Made by a program: the position numbers and the translations under genes. This document shows positions 42,628-51,271 of a stretch of DNA of 64,000 nt, piece after piece. The DNA lies in the NCBI RefSeq assembly GCF_000009765.2, contig NC_003155.5:4154001-4218000 (forward strand), in the 5' to 3' direction. The DNA comes from Streptomyces avermitilis MA-4680 = NBRC 14893. GTDB lineage: Bacteria > Actinomycetota > Actinomycetes > Streptomycetales > Streptomycetaceae. Within the stretch, counting starts at the first letter, position 1. Each line of letters opens with the position of its first letter. The notes below the pieces were generated by a model. That model made no database searches, was not told where the DNA came from, and saw only the letters and a list, made by a program, of their open reading frames with translations.

Positions 42628-43958
42628 CCACCCAGATCTTCCTCGCGTCGACGCTGTACGGCGCGGCGACGCTCGCCGCGGCGCTGGACACCGAGTGCTT
42701 CGCCCCCGCCGACCGCCGTATCCTGCTCGTCTCGAACAACGCGGCGACGCCCGAGACGACGCCCGCCCTGGACGAGATGCCCGGCTTCGACCACCTGCGC
42801 GGCCGCTTCGACGACGTGATCTCGTGGAACGAGACCATCTCCCCCTTCCATCCGGGCGGCTGGGCCCCGCGGCTCGATGACGTGCCGCTGTGGGAGCGGC
42901 ATCTGCGGCTCGCCTGGCGGCTCGGCGACGACGACGTGGCACTGGCCGTCGAGTCGATCCAGGTCAACCCCGCGCTCGGCATCGCGCAGATCTTCACCGG
43001 CGCGCCCGTCACCGTCTACGCGGACGGCCTGATGAGCTACGGCCCCACCCGCAACAAGATCGACCCGCTGGTCGGCACGCGGGTGACCCGGCTGCTCCAC
43101 CTGGACCTGGTGCCGGGCCTCGAGCCCCTGCTGCTCACCGAGTTCGGCGTCGAGCCCGAGATCGTGCCGACGGACGCGTTCTCGAAGGTGCTCGGCGAAC
43201 TCGTGGACACCGGCGACACCTTGCCGGCCATCGACGAACCCGCCCTCCTGCTCGGCCAGTACCTCTCCGCCCTAGGCATCCTGACCGCCGAGGAGGAGGA
43301 GAACCTCCATGTGCGGATGCTGAAGGGCGCGATCGAGCTCGGTCACACGCGGGTGGTCTTCAAGCCGCACCCGACCGCACCGGCCCGCTGGTCGCGTCTG
43401 CTGGAGAAGGAGGCCGAGAAGCTGGGCGCCGACCTGACGGTGCTCGACACCCCGGTCCTCGCCGAGGTCCTCTACCAGCGGATGCGCCCCGCGCTGGTCG
43501 TCGGCTGCTTCTCCACCGCGCTGCTCACCGCGTCCGCGCTGTACGGCCTGCCGGTCGCCCGCATCGGCACCGAGTCCCTCCTCGACCGGCTGACGCCGTA
43601 CGAGAACAGCAACCGTGTCCCCGTCACCATCGTCGACGCGCTGCTGCCCCTGCTGACGGACCGCGCGGCGGTGACCGAGCAGCGACAGGGCCTGGACGTC
43701 GAGGACCTCACCAGCCTCGTACGAGCCGTCGGCTACGCGATGCAGCCGAAGATCTGCCCCGGCCTGCGCCCGGCGGCGGAGCGCTATCTGACGCGGCAGC
43801 TGACCCCGCACACCTGGCGCTACTTCAAGCGGCGTCGCCTCACCTCGCTGGCGCTTCCGGGCGCCGTACCGGCCCAGCTGGCCTTCATCCCGCGCAACGC
43901 CACGGTGCGCCGGGTGGCGCGCCGTGCCCGTTCGCTGAAGCGGGCGACGCTCGGATGA
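42624..43958 (+). CDS. Second polysialyltransferase-like protein (PF07388 type)
   Basis: A 444-residue protein: TTQIFLASTLYGAATLAAAL, RRILLVSNNAATPETTPALD, PVTVYADGLMSYGPTRNKID, LGHTRVVFKPHPTAPARWSR (HP motif) and ALVVGCFSTALLTASALYG (S/T motif) are the motifs of the alpha-2,8-polysialyltransferase family. It is embedded in the operon between a GT2 and an acyltransferase with 4-bp overlaps both sides. Likely a nonulosonic-acid or glycerol/ribitol-phosphate-like transferase for the polymer; which one cannot be told. Confidence 0.8.
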   Translation: MTTQIFLASTLYGAATLAAALDTECFAPADRRILLVSNNAATPETTPALDEMPGFDHLRGRFDDVISWNETISPFHPGGWAPRLDDVPLWERHLRLAWRLGDDDVALAVESIQVNPALGIAQIFTGAPVTVYADGLMSYGPTRNKIDPLVGTRVTRLLHLDLVPGLEPLLLTEFGVEPEIVPTDAFSKVLGELVDTGDTLPAIDEPALLLGQYLSALGILTAEEEENLHVRMLKGAIELGHTRVVFKPHPTAPARWSRLLEKEAEKLGADLTVLDTPVLAEVLYQRMRPALVVGCFSTALLTASALYGLPVARIGTESLLDRLTPYENSNRVPVTIVDALLPLLTDRAAVTEQRQGLDVEDLTSLVRAVGYAMQPKICPGLRPAAERYLTRQLTPHTWRYFKRRRLTSLALPGAVPAQLAFIPRNATVRRVARRARSLKRATLG

Positions 43959-45139
43959 ACGCGCCCGTGGAGACAGAGCCGAACACGCCGGTGCCCACAC
44001 CGCTCGAGAAGCCCGCTGCGACGGCGCCCGAGGCCGGGCAGGGCGCCGCGGGTGTCCCCCCGCGGATCGTTCCCAAGGCGCACGCGCCGCGGCTGCGTGC
44101 GCTCGACGGGCTGCGGCTCGTCGCCGCGCTGATGGTCGCCGCGTACCACTACGGCGGCCGGGACGGCGACGTCACCGCGGCCTGGGGCGGCTCCCCGCGG
44201 CACCAGTTCCCCACCCTGCACTCGTGGTTCGCGTACGGCTGTCTGGGTGTGCAGATCTTCTTCGTGATCAGCGGCTTCGTGATCTGCATGAGCGGCTGGG
44301 GCCGGCCGCTGCGCTCGTTCTTCGCCTCGCGCGCGTCCCGCCTGCTGCCCTCCTACTGGGCGGCGGTGATCATCGTGACGGCGGTGTTCGCGCTGCCGAC
44401 GGTCGCCTACAAGGCGGTGTCGCCGAGCGACGCGCTGGTCAACCTGACGATGCTCCAGCAACCCCTGGGCGTGGACCGGGTGCTGGGGGTCTGCTGGACG
44501 CTGTGGGCGGAGATCCGGTTCTACGCGCTGTTCGCCCTGTGCATCGTGCTGCCGGGCGCGACCCGGCAGCGGGTGATCCTGTTCTGCGCGAGCTGGACGA
44601 TGGCGGCGGCGATCGCGCAGGCGGCGGACGAGCCGCTGCTGAACCTCGTGCTGATGCCGGAGTACGCGCCGTTCTTCGTCGGCGGCATCGGGCTCTACCT
44701 GGTCCACCGCGACCGGCGGGACGCGTACGCCTGGGGCATCGTGGGCGTGAGCTGGCTGATCGGGCAGCACTACGCGGTGCGCGGCCTGTGGCACGCGCCG
44801 AACCCGGACTTCTTCTCGTACCGGCCGGCGTACGGCATCGTCCTGATCGTCACGCTGGGGTACCTGGCGGTCGCGGCCATCGCGCTCGGCTGGCTGAATC
44901 GGGTGAACTGGCGCTGGCTGACGGTGGCGGGCGCCCTGACGTACCCGTTCTACCTGGTGCACGAGCACCTGGGGTGGGTCGCCATCAAGGTCTACCACCG
45001 GGACCTGGGGATTCCGTCGTACGGGACGTTCCTGTTGACGGTCGCGACCATGCTGCTGCTGGCCTGGCTGCTGAACCGGTATGTGGAGGAGCGGCTGGCC
45101 CCGAAGCTGCGTGGGGCGCTGTCGAGGCCGCGGCCGTAG
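43955..45139 (+). CDS. Membrane acyltransferase (acyltransferase-3 family)
   Basis: A 394-residue integral membrane acyltransferase. After a Pro/Thr-rich N-terminus, RLRALDGLRLVAALMVAAYH has the catalytic His and the family's opening motif; FAYGCLGVQIFFVISGFVIC, SFFASRASRLLPSYWAAVII and LGVCWTLWAEIRFYALFALC follow, with about ten helices ending LLLAWLLNRYVEERLAPKLR. It would acetylate or acylate the wall glycopolymer. Its ATG overlaps the previous stop (ATGA). Confidence 0.9.
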   Translation: MNAPVETEPNTPVPTPLEKPAATAPEAGQGAAGVPPRIVPKAHAPRLRALDGLRLVAALMVAAYHYGGRDGDVTAAWGGSPRHQFPTLHSWFAYGCLGVQIFFVISGFVICMSGWGRPLRSFFASRASRLLPSYWAAVIIVTAVFALPTVAYKAVSPSDALVNLTMLQQPLGVDRVLGVCWTLWAEIRFYALFALCIVLPGATRQRVILFCASWTMAAAIAQAADEPLLNLVLMPEYAPFFVGGIGLYLVHRDRRDAYAWGIVGVSWLIGQHYAVRGLWHAPNPDFFSYRPAYGIVLIVTLGYLAVAAIALGWLNRVNWRWLTVAGALTYPFYLVHEHLGWVAIKVYHRDLGIPSYGTFLLTVATMLLLAWLLNRYVEERLAPKLRGALSRPRP

Positions 45140-45235
45140 CACCGGGCGGCGGACGGACCTAGGACCGAGGCTCCCCACCGGACTGGGGGCCGACTCCGTG
45201 TCGGAGGCGGCCCCTCCGGATCCGGGGCCCGGCGT

Positions 45236-45886
45236 TCACCTGATCCCGTACCGCGCCTCGATCCCCGCGATCACCAGGCGCAGCCCTTCCTCGAAGCCCT
45301 CCTCGTAGTTCTGGAAGATCTCGGCGCCCGCGGCCGCCGCGAGGGGGAAGTCGGCCATGCGCGCGGCGCGCTCGTCGACGTCGTAGCCCTCGCGGCGCTC
45401 CCCCGGCAGCGGCTCGACGCCCTGTTCCTCGGTGACGAAGCCGAGGGTGAAGAAGTAGGCCGTGGAGGTGGCGCGCACGGCCTGGGGGAGGTCGAAGCCC
45501 GCTTCGACCAGGGAGCGCAGGCTCGCTTCCAGCTGGACCGCGTGTTCGGTGCCGGTGAAGCGGGAGCCGCTGAAGACCTTGGCACCGTCGCGGTAGCCGA
45601 GCAGGGCGGTGCGCAGCGCGCGGTTGCCGTGGAGCAGCCGCTCCTGCCAGGAGGCGCCCGGGGCGAGGTGCGCGCCCTCGGTCATGCGGCGGTACATCTC
45701 CGTCGCCATCTCGTCGAGCAGCGCCTGCTTGTTCTTGAAGTGCCAGTACAGGGCCGGTGCCTGGACGTTCAGCTCCTTGGCGATGGCCCGGAGGGTGAGC
45801 CCGTCGAGGCCGGCCTCGTTGAGCAGCCGCAGGGCGGTCTCGACGACCTGCTTCTTGTCCAGCTTGGGGGATCTCTGGGTAACCAC
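45236..45886 (-). CDS. TetR-family repressor (TetR_C type)
   Basis: A 216-residue regulator: LDKKQVVETALRLLNEAGLD, LTLRAIAKELNVQAPALYWH and FKNKQALLDEMATEM are the DNA-binding domain; the remaining helices resemble the tetracycline repressor ligand domain (SWQERLLHGNRALRTALLGY, FTLGFVTEEQGVE). It is divergent from a FAD monooxygenase, and two operators lie between. GTG 45886 follows TAAACT by 7 nt and the operator overlaps that -10, so it represses itself as well. Confidence 0.92.
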   Translation of the reverse strand: MVTQRSPKLDKKQVVETALRLLNEAGLDGLTLRAIAKELNVQAPALYWHFKNKQALLDEMATEMYRRMTEGAHLAPGASWQERLLHGNRALRTALLGYRDGAKVFSGSRFTGTEHAVQLEASLRSLVEAGFDLPQAVRATSTAYFFTLGFVTEEQGVEPLPGERREGYDVDERAARMADFPLAAAAGAEIFQNYEEGFEEGLRLVIAGIEARYGIR

Positions 45887-45895
45887 GCTTGACAG

Positions 45896-45945
45896 TTTAA
45901 CGCCGTTAAGGGCATCCTCCGGACATGCGACTTAACGGCGTTAAG
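45896..45945. promoter_or_regulatory. Two TetR operators between tetR and the monooxygenase gene
   Basis: TTAACGCCGTTAA (45897-45909) and TTAACGGCGTTAA (45932-45944) are odd-length palindromes with centres 35 bp apart. The first overlaps the tetR -10; the second extends to CTTAACGGCGTTAAG and overlaps the ribosome site (AAGGAG) of the monooxygenase. Confidence 0.92.
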
Positions 45946-45954
45946 GAGACTGTC

Positions 45955-47361
45955 GTGAACACGGACGTACTGATCGTCGGTGCCGGTCCCACCGGACTCG
46001 CCCTCGGCGTCGACCTGGCCCGGCGCGGGGTGCGCGCCCTCGTCGTCGAGCGGGCCGAAGGCCTGTTCCCCGGGTCCCGCGGCAAGGGGATCCAGCCGCG
46101 CACGATGGAGGTGTTCGACGATCTCGGTGTGCTGGACGCGATCCGCGCCGCCGGTGGCTCCTACCCCGTCGGGATGATCTGGCAGGACGGCGAGCGCGTG
46201 GGTGAGCATCAGCTGTTCGACCCGGCCGAGGCGAGCGACGACTCGCCGTACGCCGAGCCGTGGATGGTCCCGCAGTGGCGCACTCAGGAGATCCTGTTCG
46301 CGCGGCTGGAGGAGCTCGGCGGGCGGGTCGGCTTCGGGCGCGAGGTCGTCGGCCTCCGGCAGGACGAGGACGGCGTGACCGCGGAGTTCGCTTCGGGCAC
46401 CGCTGTCCGCGCCCGGTACGCGGTCGCCGCCGACGGGGGCCGCTCCGCCGTGCGGCGCGCGCTCGGAATCGGCATGACCGGGGAGACGGTGGACCCGAAC
46501 CCGATGCTGGTGGCGGACGTCCGGATCACCGGTCTGGACCGCGACAACTGGCACATCTTCCCGCCGCGCGAGGACGACGGCTTTCTCGCGATCTGGCCGC
46601 TGGCGGGCGCGGAGGACTTCCAGGTCGTGGCCCAGTTCCCGGAGGGCACGGATGCCGACCTGTCCCTCGACGGCATCCGCAAGGTCGTCGCCACGCGCTC
46701 GCACCTCGCCCCCGCCGAGGTGACCGAGGTGCGCTGGGCCTCCGACTTCCGGCCGCGGGCCGCGATGGCCGACCGGTTCCGCGCGGGCCGCGTCTTCCTC
46801 GCGGGCGACGCCGCGCACGTCCACTCGCCCGCGGGCGGACAGGGCCTCAACACCAGCGTCCAGGACGCGTACAACCTGGGCTGGAAGCTGGGCGCGGTGC
46901 TGCGCGGCGGGGCTCCCGTGTCCCTCCTCGACTCGTACGAGGAGGAGCGGCTGCCCGTCGCCGCGGACATGCTCGGGCTGTCCACCCAGGTCCACCGGGG
47001 CGAGGTGCGGCGCGGGGAGGCGACCCGGCAGCTCGGGCTCGGCTACCGGGGGTCCTCGCTCGCGGTGGAGACGCGCGCGGGCCTCGCGCGGGACGCGCTG
47101 CATGCGGGCGACCGCGCGCCGGACGGGATCCGTGGCGACGTACGGCTGTTCGACGCGTTCAGGGGGCCGCACTGGACGCTGCTGGCGGTCGGCACGGAGG
47201 CGGAACTGCCGACGCTCGCCGGTGCCCGCACGGTCCGGATTCCGGCGTACGAGGAGTACGGCGCCGGCGTCTTCCTCGTCCGGCCCGACGGGTATGTGGG
47301 CTGGGCGGGCAGGACGGCGGCGGGACTGACGGAGTACGCGGCCCGGGTGGCTGTCGCCTAG
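45955..47361 (+). CDS. FAD-dependent aromatic monooxygenase
   Basis: A 468-residue class A flavoprotein hydroxylase. VLIVGAGPTGLALGVDLARR binds FAD, RYAVAADGGRSAVRRALGI is the DG motif, and RVFLAGDAAHVHSPAGGQGL the GD motif with NTSVQDAYNLGWKL. The C-terminal thioredoxin-like region is present in shortened form (RIPAYEEYGAGVFLVRPDGY). Relatives oxidise phenols, polyketides or antibiotics such as rifampicin; with a cognate TetR it is a good candidate for drug-inducible detoxification. GTG 45955 follows AAGGAG at 6 nt. Stop overlaps the opposite lysE-like gene by 4 bp. Confidence 0.9.
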   Translation: MNTDVLIVGAGPTGLALGVDLARRGVRALVVERAEGLFPGSRGKGIQPRTMEVFDDLGVLDAIRAAGGSYPVGMIWQDGERVGEHQLFDPAEASDDSPYAEPWMVPQWRTQEILFARLEELGGRVGFGREVVGLRQDEDGVTAEFASGTAVRARYAVAADGGRSAVRRALGIGMTGETVDPNPMLVADVRITGLDRDNWHIFPPREDDGFLAIWPLAGAEDFQVVAQFPEGTDADLSLDGIRKVVATRSHLAPAEVTEVRWASDFRPRAAMADRFRAGRVFLAGDAAHVHSPAGGQGLNTSVQDAYNLGWKLGAVLRGGAPVSLLDSYEEERLPVAADMLGLSTQVHRGEVRRGEATRQLGLGYRGSSLAVETRAGLARDALHAGDRAPDGIRGDVRLFDAFRGPHWTLLAVGTEAELPTLAGARTVRIPAYEEYGAGVFLVRPDGYVGWAGRTAAGLTEYAARVAVA

Positions 47362-48011
47362 GCGCCGGCCAGTGTCAGCTTCACGGCGAAGCCCAGGAAG
47401 AGGGCGCCCGCGGCGGTCGTGGCCCCCGCGGAGAGCCGCTTGCGTCGGCGGAAGGCGGCCGCCAGCTTCGTGCCGCTGAAGATCAGCGCGGTGAGGTACA
47501 GGAAGCTCGCCAGCTGGGCGAAGGCGCCGAGGACGACGAAGGACAGGGCCGGGTAGGCGTACCCCGGGTCGACGAACTGAACGAAGAAGGCGACGAAGAA
47601 CAGGATCGCCTTCGGGTTGAAGAGGCTGACGACGAACGCCCGCCGGAAGGGCCGCTCTCCGGCGACCGGCGCGACGGGTGCCCGGGCCGCGTCCGCCCGG
47701 TCCCGGCGGGTCCGCCACATCTCCCACGCGGCCCGCAGCATGCCGAACGCGAGCCAGGTCAGATACCCGGCCCCGGCGTACTTCACGATCCCGAACAGCA
47801 GGGCGTTCGCCTGGAGCAGCGAGGCGACTCCGGCCGCGGACAGCGTCATCAGCACGGTGTCACCGCACCAGACGCCCGCGGCTGCCGTGTATCCGGCGCG
47901 TACGCCCTTGCGGGCGGCGACGGACAACACGTACAGCGAGTTCGGACCGGGGAGCAGGACGATCAGGACAAGGCCTGCGAGGTAGGTGGGGAGATCGGTG
48001 ACACCAAACAT
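47358..48011 (-). CDS. LysE-family amino-acid exporter
   Basis: A 217-residue six-helix transporter: LPTYLAGLVLIVLLPGPNSL, SVAARKGVRAGYTAAAGVWC (the family GxxxG region), LMTLSAAGVASLLQANALLF, FRRAFVVSLFNPKAILFFVA and LSFVVLGAFAQLASFLYLTA. It belongs to the LeuE/RhtB branch. Substrate unknown. ATG 48011 has no clear ribosome site; GTG/ATG options farther up run into a 28-bp palindrome, so the start is uncertain. Confidence 0.9.
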   Translation of the reverse strand: MFGVTDLPTYLAGLVLIVLLPGPNSLYVLSVAARKGVRAGYTAAAGVWCGDTVLMTLSAAGVASLLQANALLFGIVKYAGAGYLTWLAFGMLRAAWEMWRTRRDRADAARAPVAPVAGERPFRRAFVVSLFNPKAILFFVAFFVQFVDPGYAYPALSFVVLGAFAQLASFLYLTALIFSGTKLAAAFRRRKRLSAGATTAAGALFLGFAVKLTLAGA

Positions 48012-48016
48012 GAAAG

Positions 48017-48044
48017 GGAGTGTCGCACGCGCGTACGACACTCC
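48017..48044. promoter_or_regulatory. 28-bp palindrome upstream of the LysE-type gene
   Basis: Left half GGAGTGTCGCACGC and right half GCGTACGACACTCC are inverted copies with one mismatch in 14. It lies 6 bp before the likely start, so it is an operator or a hairpin that would hide the translation start. Confidence 0.75.
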
Positions 48045-48110
48045 GCCTTCGGGTGTCGCGGGTCAGTCCGTTGTCCGCCCCCGATCACCCATAAGGAGAA
48101 ATTGCGCAGG

Positions 48111-49691
48111 TCAGAACGCGTCCGACGGCACGTAGGTCCCCCAGACCTCCCGCAGCGCGTTGCACACCTCGCCCACCGTGGCGCGGGCGCGCAGGGCGTC
48201 CTTCATCGGGTAGAGGACGTTGTCCGTGCCCTCGGCCGCCTTCTTCAGGTCGGCGAGGGCGGCGTCGACGGCCGACCGGTCGCGCTCGGCGCGGAGTTTG
48301 GCGAGGCGTTCCGCCTGCTGGGCCTCGATGGCCGGGTCGACACGGAGGGGCTCGTAGGGCTCTTCCGCCTCGAGCTGGAAGCGGTTGACGCCGACCACCA
48401 CCCGCTCGCCCGAGTCCGTCTCCTGGGCGATGCGGTACGCGGAGCGCTCGATCTCGCCCTTCTGGAAGCCGCGCTCGATCGCGTTGACCGCGCCGCCCAG
48501 CTCCTCCACCTTCGCCATCAGCTCGACCGTCGCGGCCTCCACCTCGTCCGTCATCTTCTCGACGACGTAGCTGCCCGCGAAGGGGTCGACCGTCGCCGTG
48601 ACGTCCGTCTCGTACGCCAGCACCTGCTGGGTGCGCAGGGCGAGGCGCGCGGACTTGTCCGTGGGCAGCGCGATCGCCTCGTCGAACGAGTTCGTGTGCA
48701 GCGACTGCGTACCGCCGAGCACCGCGGCCAGGCCCTGGACCGCCACCCGGACCAGGTTCACCTCCGGCTGCTGGGCCGTCAGCTGCACGCCGGCCGTCTG
48801 CGTGTGGAAGCGCAGCATCAGCGACTTGGGGTTCTTGGCGCCGAACTCGTCGCGCATCACGCGGGCCCAGATCCGCCTGGCCGCACGGAACTTGGCGACC
48901 TCTTCGAGGATCGTCGTACGGGAGACGAAGAAGAAGGACAGGCGCGGGGCGAAGTCGTCCACGTCCATGCCCGCGGCCACGGCCGTACGGACGTACTCGA
49001 TGCCGTCCGCCAGCGTGAACGCGATCTCCTGCGCCGGGGACGCGCCCGCCTCCGCCATGTGGTAGCCGGAGATCGAGATCGTGTTCCACTTCGGGATCTC
49101 GGTCTTGCAGTACTTGAAGATGTCGGCGATCAGCCGCAGGGAGGGCTTGGGCGGGAAGATGTACGTGCCCCGCGCGATGTACTCCTTGAGGACGTCGTTC
49201 TGGATCGTGCCCGTCAGCCGGTCCGCCGGAACGCCCTGTTCCTCGCCGACCAGCTGGTACATGAGCAGGAGCAGCGCGGCCGGAGCGTTGATCGTCATCG
49301 ACGTCGACACCTTGTCCAGCGGGATCCCGCCGAGGAGCACCCGCATGTCCTCGACCGAGTCGATCGCGACGCCCACCTTGCCGACCTCGCCGTGCGCGAT
49401 CGGGGCATCGGAGTCGTGGCCCATCTGGGTGGGGAGGTCGAACGCGACCGACAGACCCATCGTGCCGTTCGCGATCAGCTGCTTGTAGCGCGCGTTGGAC
49501 TCCACCGCCGTGCCGAAGCCGGCGTACTGCCGCATCGTCCAGGGCCGACCCGTGTACATGGACGGGTACACACCACGTGTGAAGGGGTACGCGCCGGGCG
49601 TCCCCAGCTTCTGGGCCGGATCCCAGCCCTCCAGCGCCTCAGGCCCGTAGACCGGCTCGATGGGCAGTCCGGACTCCGACTCGCGCGCCAT
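48111..49691 (-). CDS. Methylmalonyl-CoA mutase large subunit-type protein without B12 domain
   Basis: A 526-residue acyl-CoA mutase catalytic chain. YPSMYTGRPWTMRQYAGFG, SVAFDLPTQMGHDSDAPIAH, GTIQNDVLKEYIARGTYIFP, NTISISGYHMAEAGASP and TQSLHTNSFDEAIALPTDK are family motifs. Residues that bind methylmalonyl-CoA (Tyr of RQYAGF, Arg of IARGTY, His of SGYHM) are kept, unlike isobutyryl-CoA mutase. The C-terminal cobalamin domain is absent, so a separate B12 subunit is needed and none is in this window. GGAGG lies 8 nt before ATG 49691. It could process propionyl-derived CoA esters or supply extender units. Confidence 0.92.
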   Translation of the reverse strand: MARESESGLPIEPVYGPEALEGWDPAQKLGTPGAYPFTRGVYPSMYTGRPWTMRQYAGFGTAVESNARYKQLIANGTMGLSVAFDLPTQMGHDSDAPIAHGEVGKVGVAIDSVEDMRVLLGGIPLDKVSTSMTINAPAALLLLMYQLVGEEQGVPADRLTGTIQNDVLKEYIARGTYIFPPKPSLRLIADIFKYCKTEIPKWNTISISGYHMAEAGASPAQEIAFTLADGIEYVRTAVAAGMDVDDFAPRLSFFFVSRTTILEEVAKFRAARRIWARVMRDEFGAKNPKSLMLRFHTQTAGVQLTAQQPEVNLVRVAVQGLAAVLGGTQSLHTNSFDEAIALPTDKSARLALRTQQVLAYETDVTATVDPFAGSYVVEKMTDEVEAATVELMAKVEELGGAVNAIERGFQKGEIERSAYRIAQETDSGERVVVGVNRFQLEAEEPYEPLRVDPAIEAQQAERLAKLRAERDRSAVDAALADLKKAAEGTDNVLYPMKDALRARATVGEVCNALREVWGTYVPSDAF

Positions 49692-49958
49692 GGTGTGTGC
49701 CTCCGTGTTGCTTGCCGACTCGTTGGTTACTCGCCAGTACAGACGACCTCGCGACGGACTGTAGCGGCGCCCGTGCGCCCGGTGGAGGGCCCCACGCTGG
49801 GACCTTGCTCACAGCAGCCCTACCACCCTGACCGCACATCTGCCGCTCCTGACCACAACCATGCCGCGTAGTTCGCGACGGGTCACGCGCGGGGAACACT
49901 TCAGGGGGCGGAGTAGGGGGCGGTGACCGGCATGACCATTGAGACAGCGGGGGTTGGT

Positions 49959-50816
49959 ATGCGTACCAAGGGCATGGCGGGAAGATCGATGGCCGCCCTC
50001 GTGGCGCTCGTCGCGGTCTGCGGCTGCACGGCACAGGGCGTGGACGCGGACGGCAAACACCGCTCACCCGTGCACATCGACCTCCCGCGCACCCCGACGG
50101 CGAGCCACCCGCCGACGGCGAGCCGCACACCGGCCGGCGACAAGCCGAGCGGCACCTCCACGCCCGTGCCCGCGCCCGCCCCCGCCAAGGTCCTCTGGTC
50201 GGCGGGCGACAAGGGCACGGCCGTACGCGAGTTGCAGGCCCGGCTGCGGCAGGTCGCCTGGCTGTTCGACGGGCCGACGGGGACGTACGACGATCTGACC
50301 GTCACCGCGGTCAGGGGCTTCCAGGGCAAACGCGGGCTGCCGCGGACCGGCGAGACGGACGCCGTGACCTGGCAGCGGCTGGTGCGGATGACGCACGAGC
50401 CGACGAAGTGGGAGCTGTACGCGCTCGGCGGGCAGCCGGCCGCCGCACCGGACCCGCGCTGCATGACGGGCCGGGCGCTGTGCATCAGCAAGACGAGCCG
50501 GACGCTCCGCTGGATGATCGACGGAAAGACCGTCTCGACGATGGCGGTGCGCTTCGGCGCGCAGTACACGCCCACCCGTGAAGGTGTGTTCAGCGTCTAC
50601 TGGAAGTCCCGTCACCATGTGTCGACGCTCTACGACTCACCCATGCCGTACGCGATGTTCTTCAGCGGCGGCCAGGCCGTGCACTACTCGTACGACTTCG
50701 CGGCCCGCGGCTACGCGGGCGGCTCGCACGGCTGCGTCAACGTACGGGACGAGGTGAAGATCGCGGCGCTGTTCGCGCAGGTCCGTACCGGGGACAAGGT
50801 CGTCGTCTACTGGTGA
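49959..50816 (+). CDS. L,D-transpeptidase (YkuD) with peptidoglycan-binding domain
   Basis: A 285-residue exported protein. A short N-terminus and MAALVALVAVCGCTAQG with a lipobox-like CGC indicate a lipoprotein; a Pro/Thr linker follows. VLWSAGDKGTAVRELQARLR through GLPRTGETDAVTWQRL is a PG_binding_1 domain. The YkuD domain ends in YSYDFAARGYAGGSHGCVNV, with His and the catalytic Cys. It makes 3-3 crosslinks in the cell wall. ATG 49959 is preferred (GGGGG 6 nt upstream). Confidence 0.92.
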   Translation: MRTKGMAGRSMAALVALVAVCGCTAQGVDADGKHRSPVHIDLPRTPTASHPPTASRTPAGDKPSGTSTPVPAPAPAKVLWSAGDKGTAVRELQARLRQVAWLFDGPTGTYDDLTVTAVRGFQGKRGLPRTGETDAVTWQRLVRMTHEPTKWELYALGGQPAAAPDPRCMTGRALCISKTSRTLRWMIDGKTVSTMAVRFGAQYTPTREGVFSVYWKSRHHVSTLYDSPMPYAMFFSGGQAVHYSYDFAARGYAGGSHGCVNVRDEVKIAALFAQVRTGDKVVVYW

Positions 50817-50934
50817 GGTGCGGGACGTGGGACTGAGACGAAGCCATTTTGTGTGACCTGCGTCACGCCAGGCATAGAAATGCACGGCCGCACGCGTCTT
50901 GGAGAGAGACGGGGGATGCAACGGGGGAGGCGGG

Positions 50935-51018
50935 GGCGCGGGCGGGACCGGGGGAACGTGTCCCGCCCGCGCCAACATGCACGGAGCCGTGGGTACGGGG
51001 GGAACCCCGGCTCCGTGC
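50935..51018. terminator. Two consecutive strong hairpins after the L,D-transpeptidase gene
   Basis: First stem: GGCGCGGGCGGGAC (50935-50948) with GTCCCGCCCGCGCC (50960-50973), 14 perfect pairs. Second: GCACGGAGCC (50979-50988) with GGCTCCGTGC (51009-51018), 10 perfect pairs. The 455-bp gap 50817-51271 also holds a doubtful small gene. Confidence 0.8.
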
Positions 51019-51026
51019 GACGGCCG

Positions 51027-51248
51027 ATGACCAGTCGGCTCACTCATTACTGCGCCACCGCGGGCGAAAGTGTCACACCCGCGCGGAAGAAAAGTCCGAG
51101 GGCAACGAAACCGCAGGTCAACTGGGGTACGGAGCGGGTCTTCGCAGCTCAGGCGGGCGCACTCGCGCGCGGCGGGCCGTACGACGGAGCCGTCACCGTG
51201 GGTGCCGACGGCGAACTCGGCGACGTCGGTGACGTCTCGGACTTCTAG
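51027..51248 (+). CDS. Possible small hypothetical protein
   Basis: A 73-residue frame ending ERVFAAQAGALARGGPYDGA and VTVGADGELGDVGDVSDF. Its second half has the high GC third-position bias of real genes, the first half only moderately. No ribosome site is seen; it starts within or just after the hairpin pair. The gap after the stop has repeated ACTTCTAGGAC words. Treat as doubtful. Confidence 0.3.
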   Translation: MTSRLTHYCATAGESVTPARKKSPRATKPQVNWGTERVFAAQAGALARGGPYDGAVTVGADGELGDVGDVSDF

Positions 51249-51271
51249 GACCTCTGGGACTTCTAGGACTT

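Noticed and set aside
46260..49871. Long plus-strand frame of about 1,200 codons across the monooxygenase, LysE and mutase genes
   Set aside because: It overlaps three genes with clear families on both strands; its translation has no recognisable domain.
50849..51026. Longer frames upstream of the small gene at 51027
   Set aside because: They run through two strong hairpins and are Arg/Gly-rich, so coding is unlikely.
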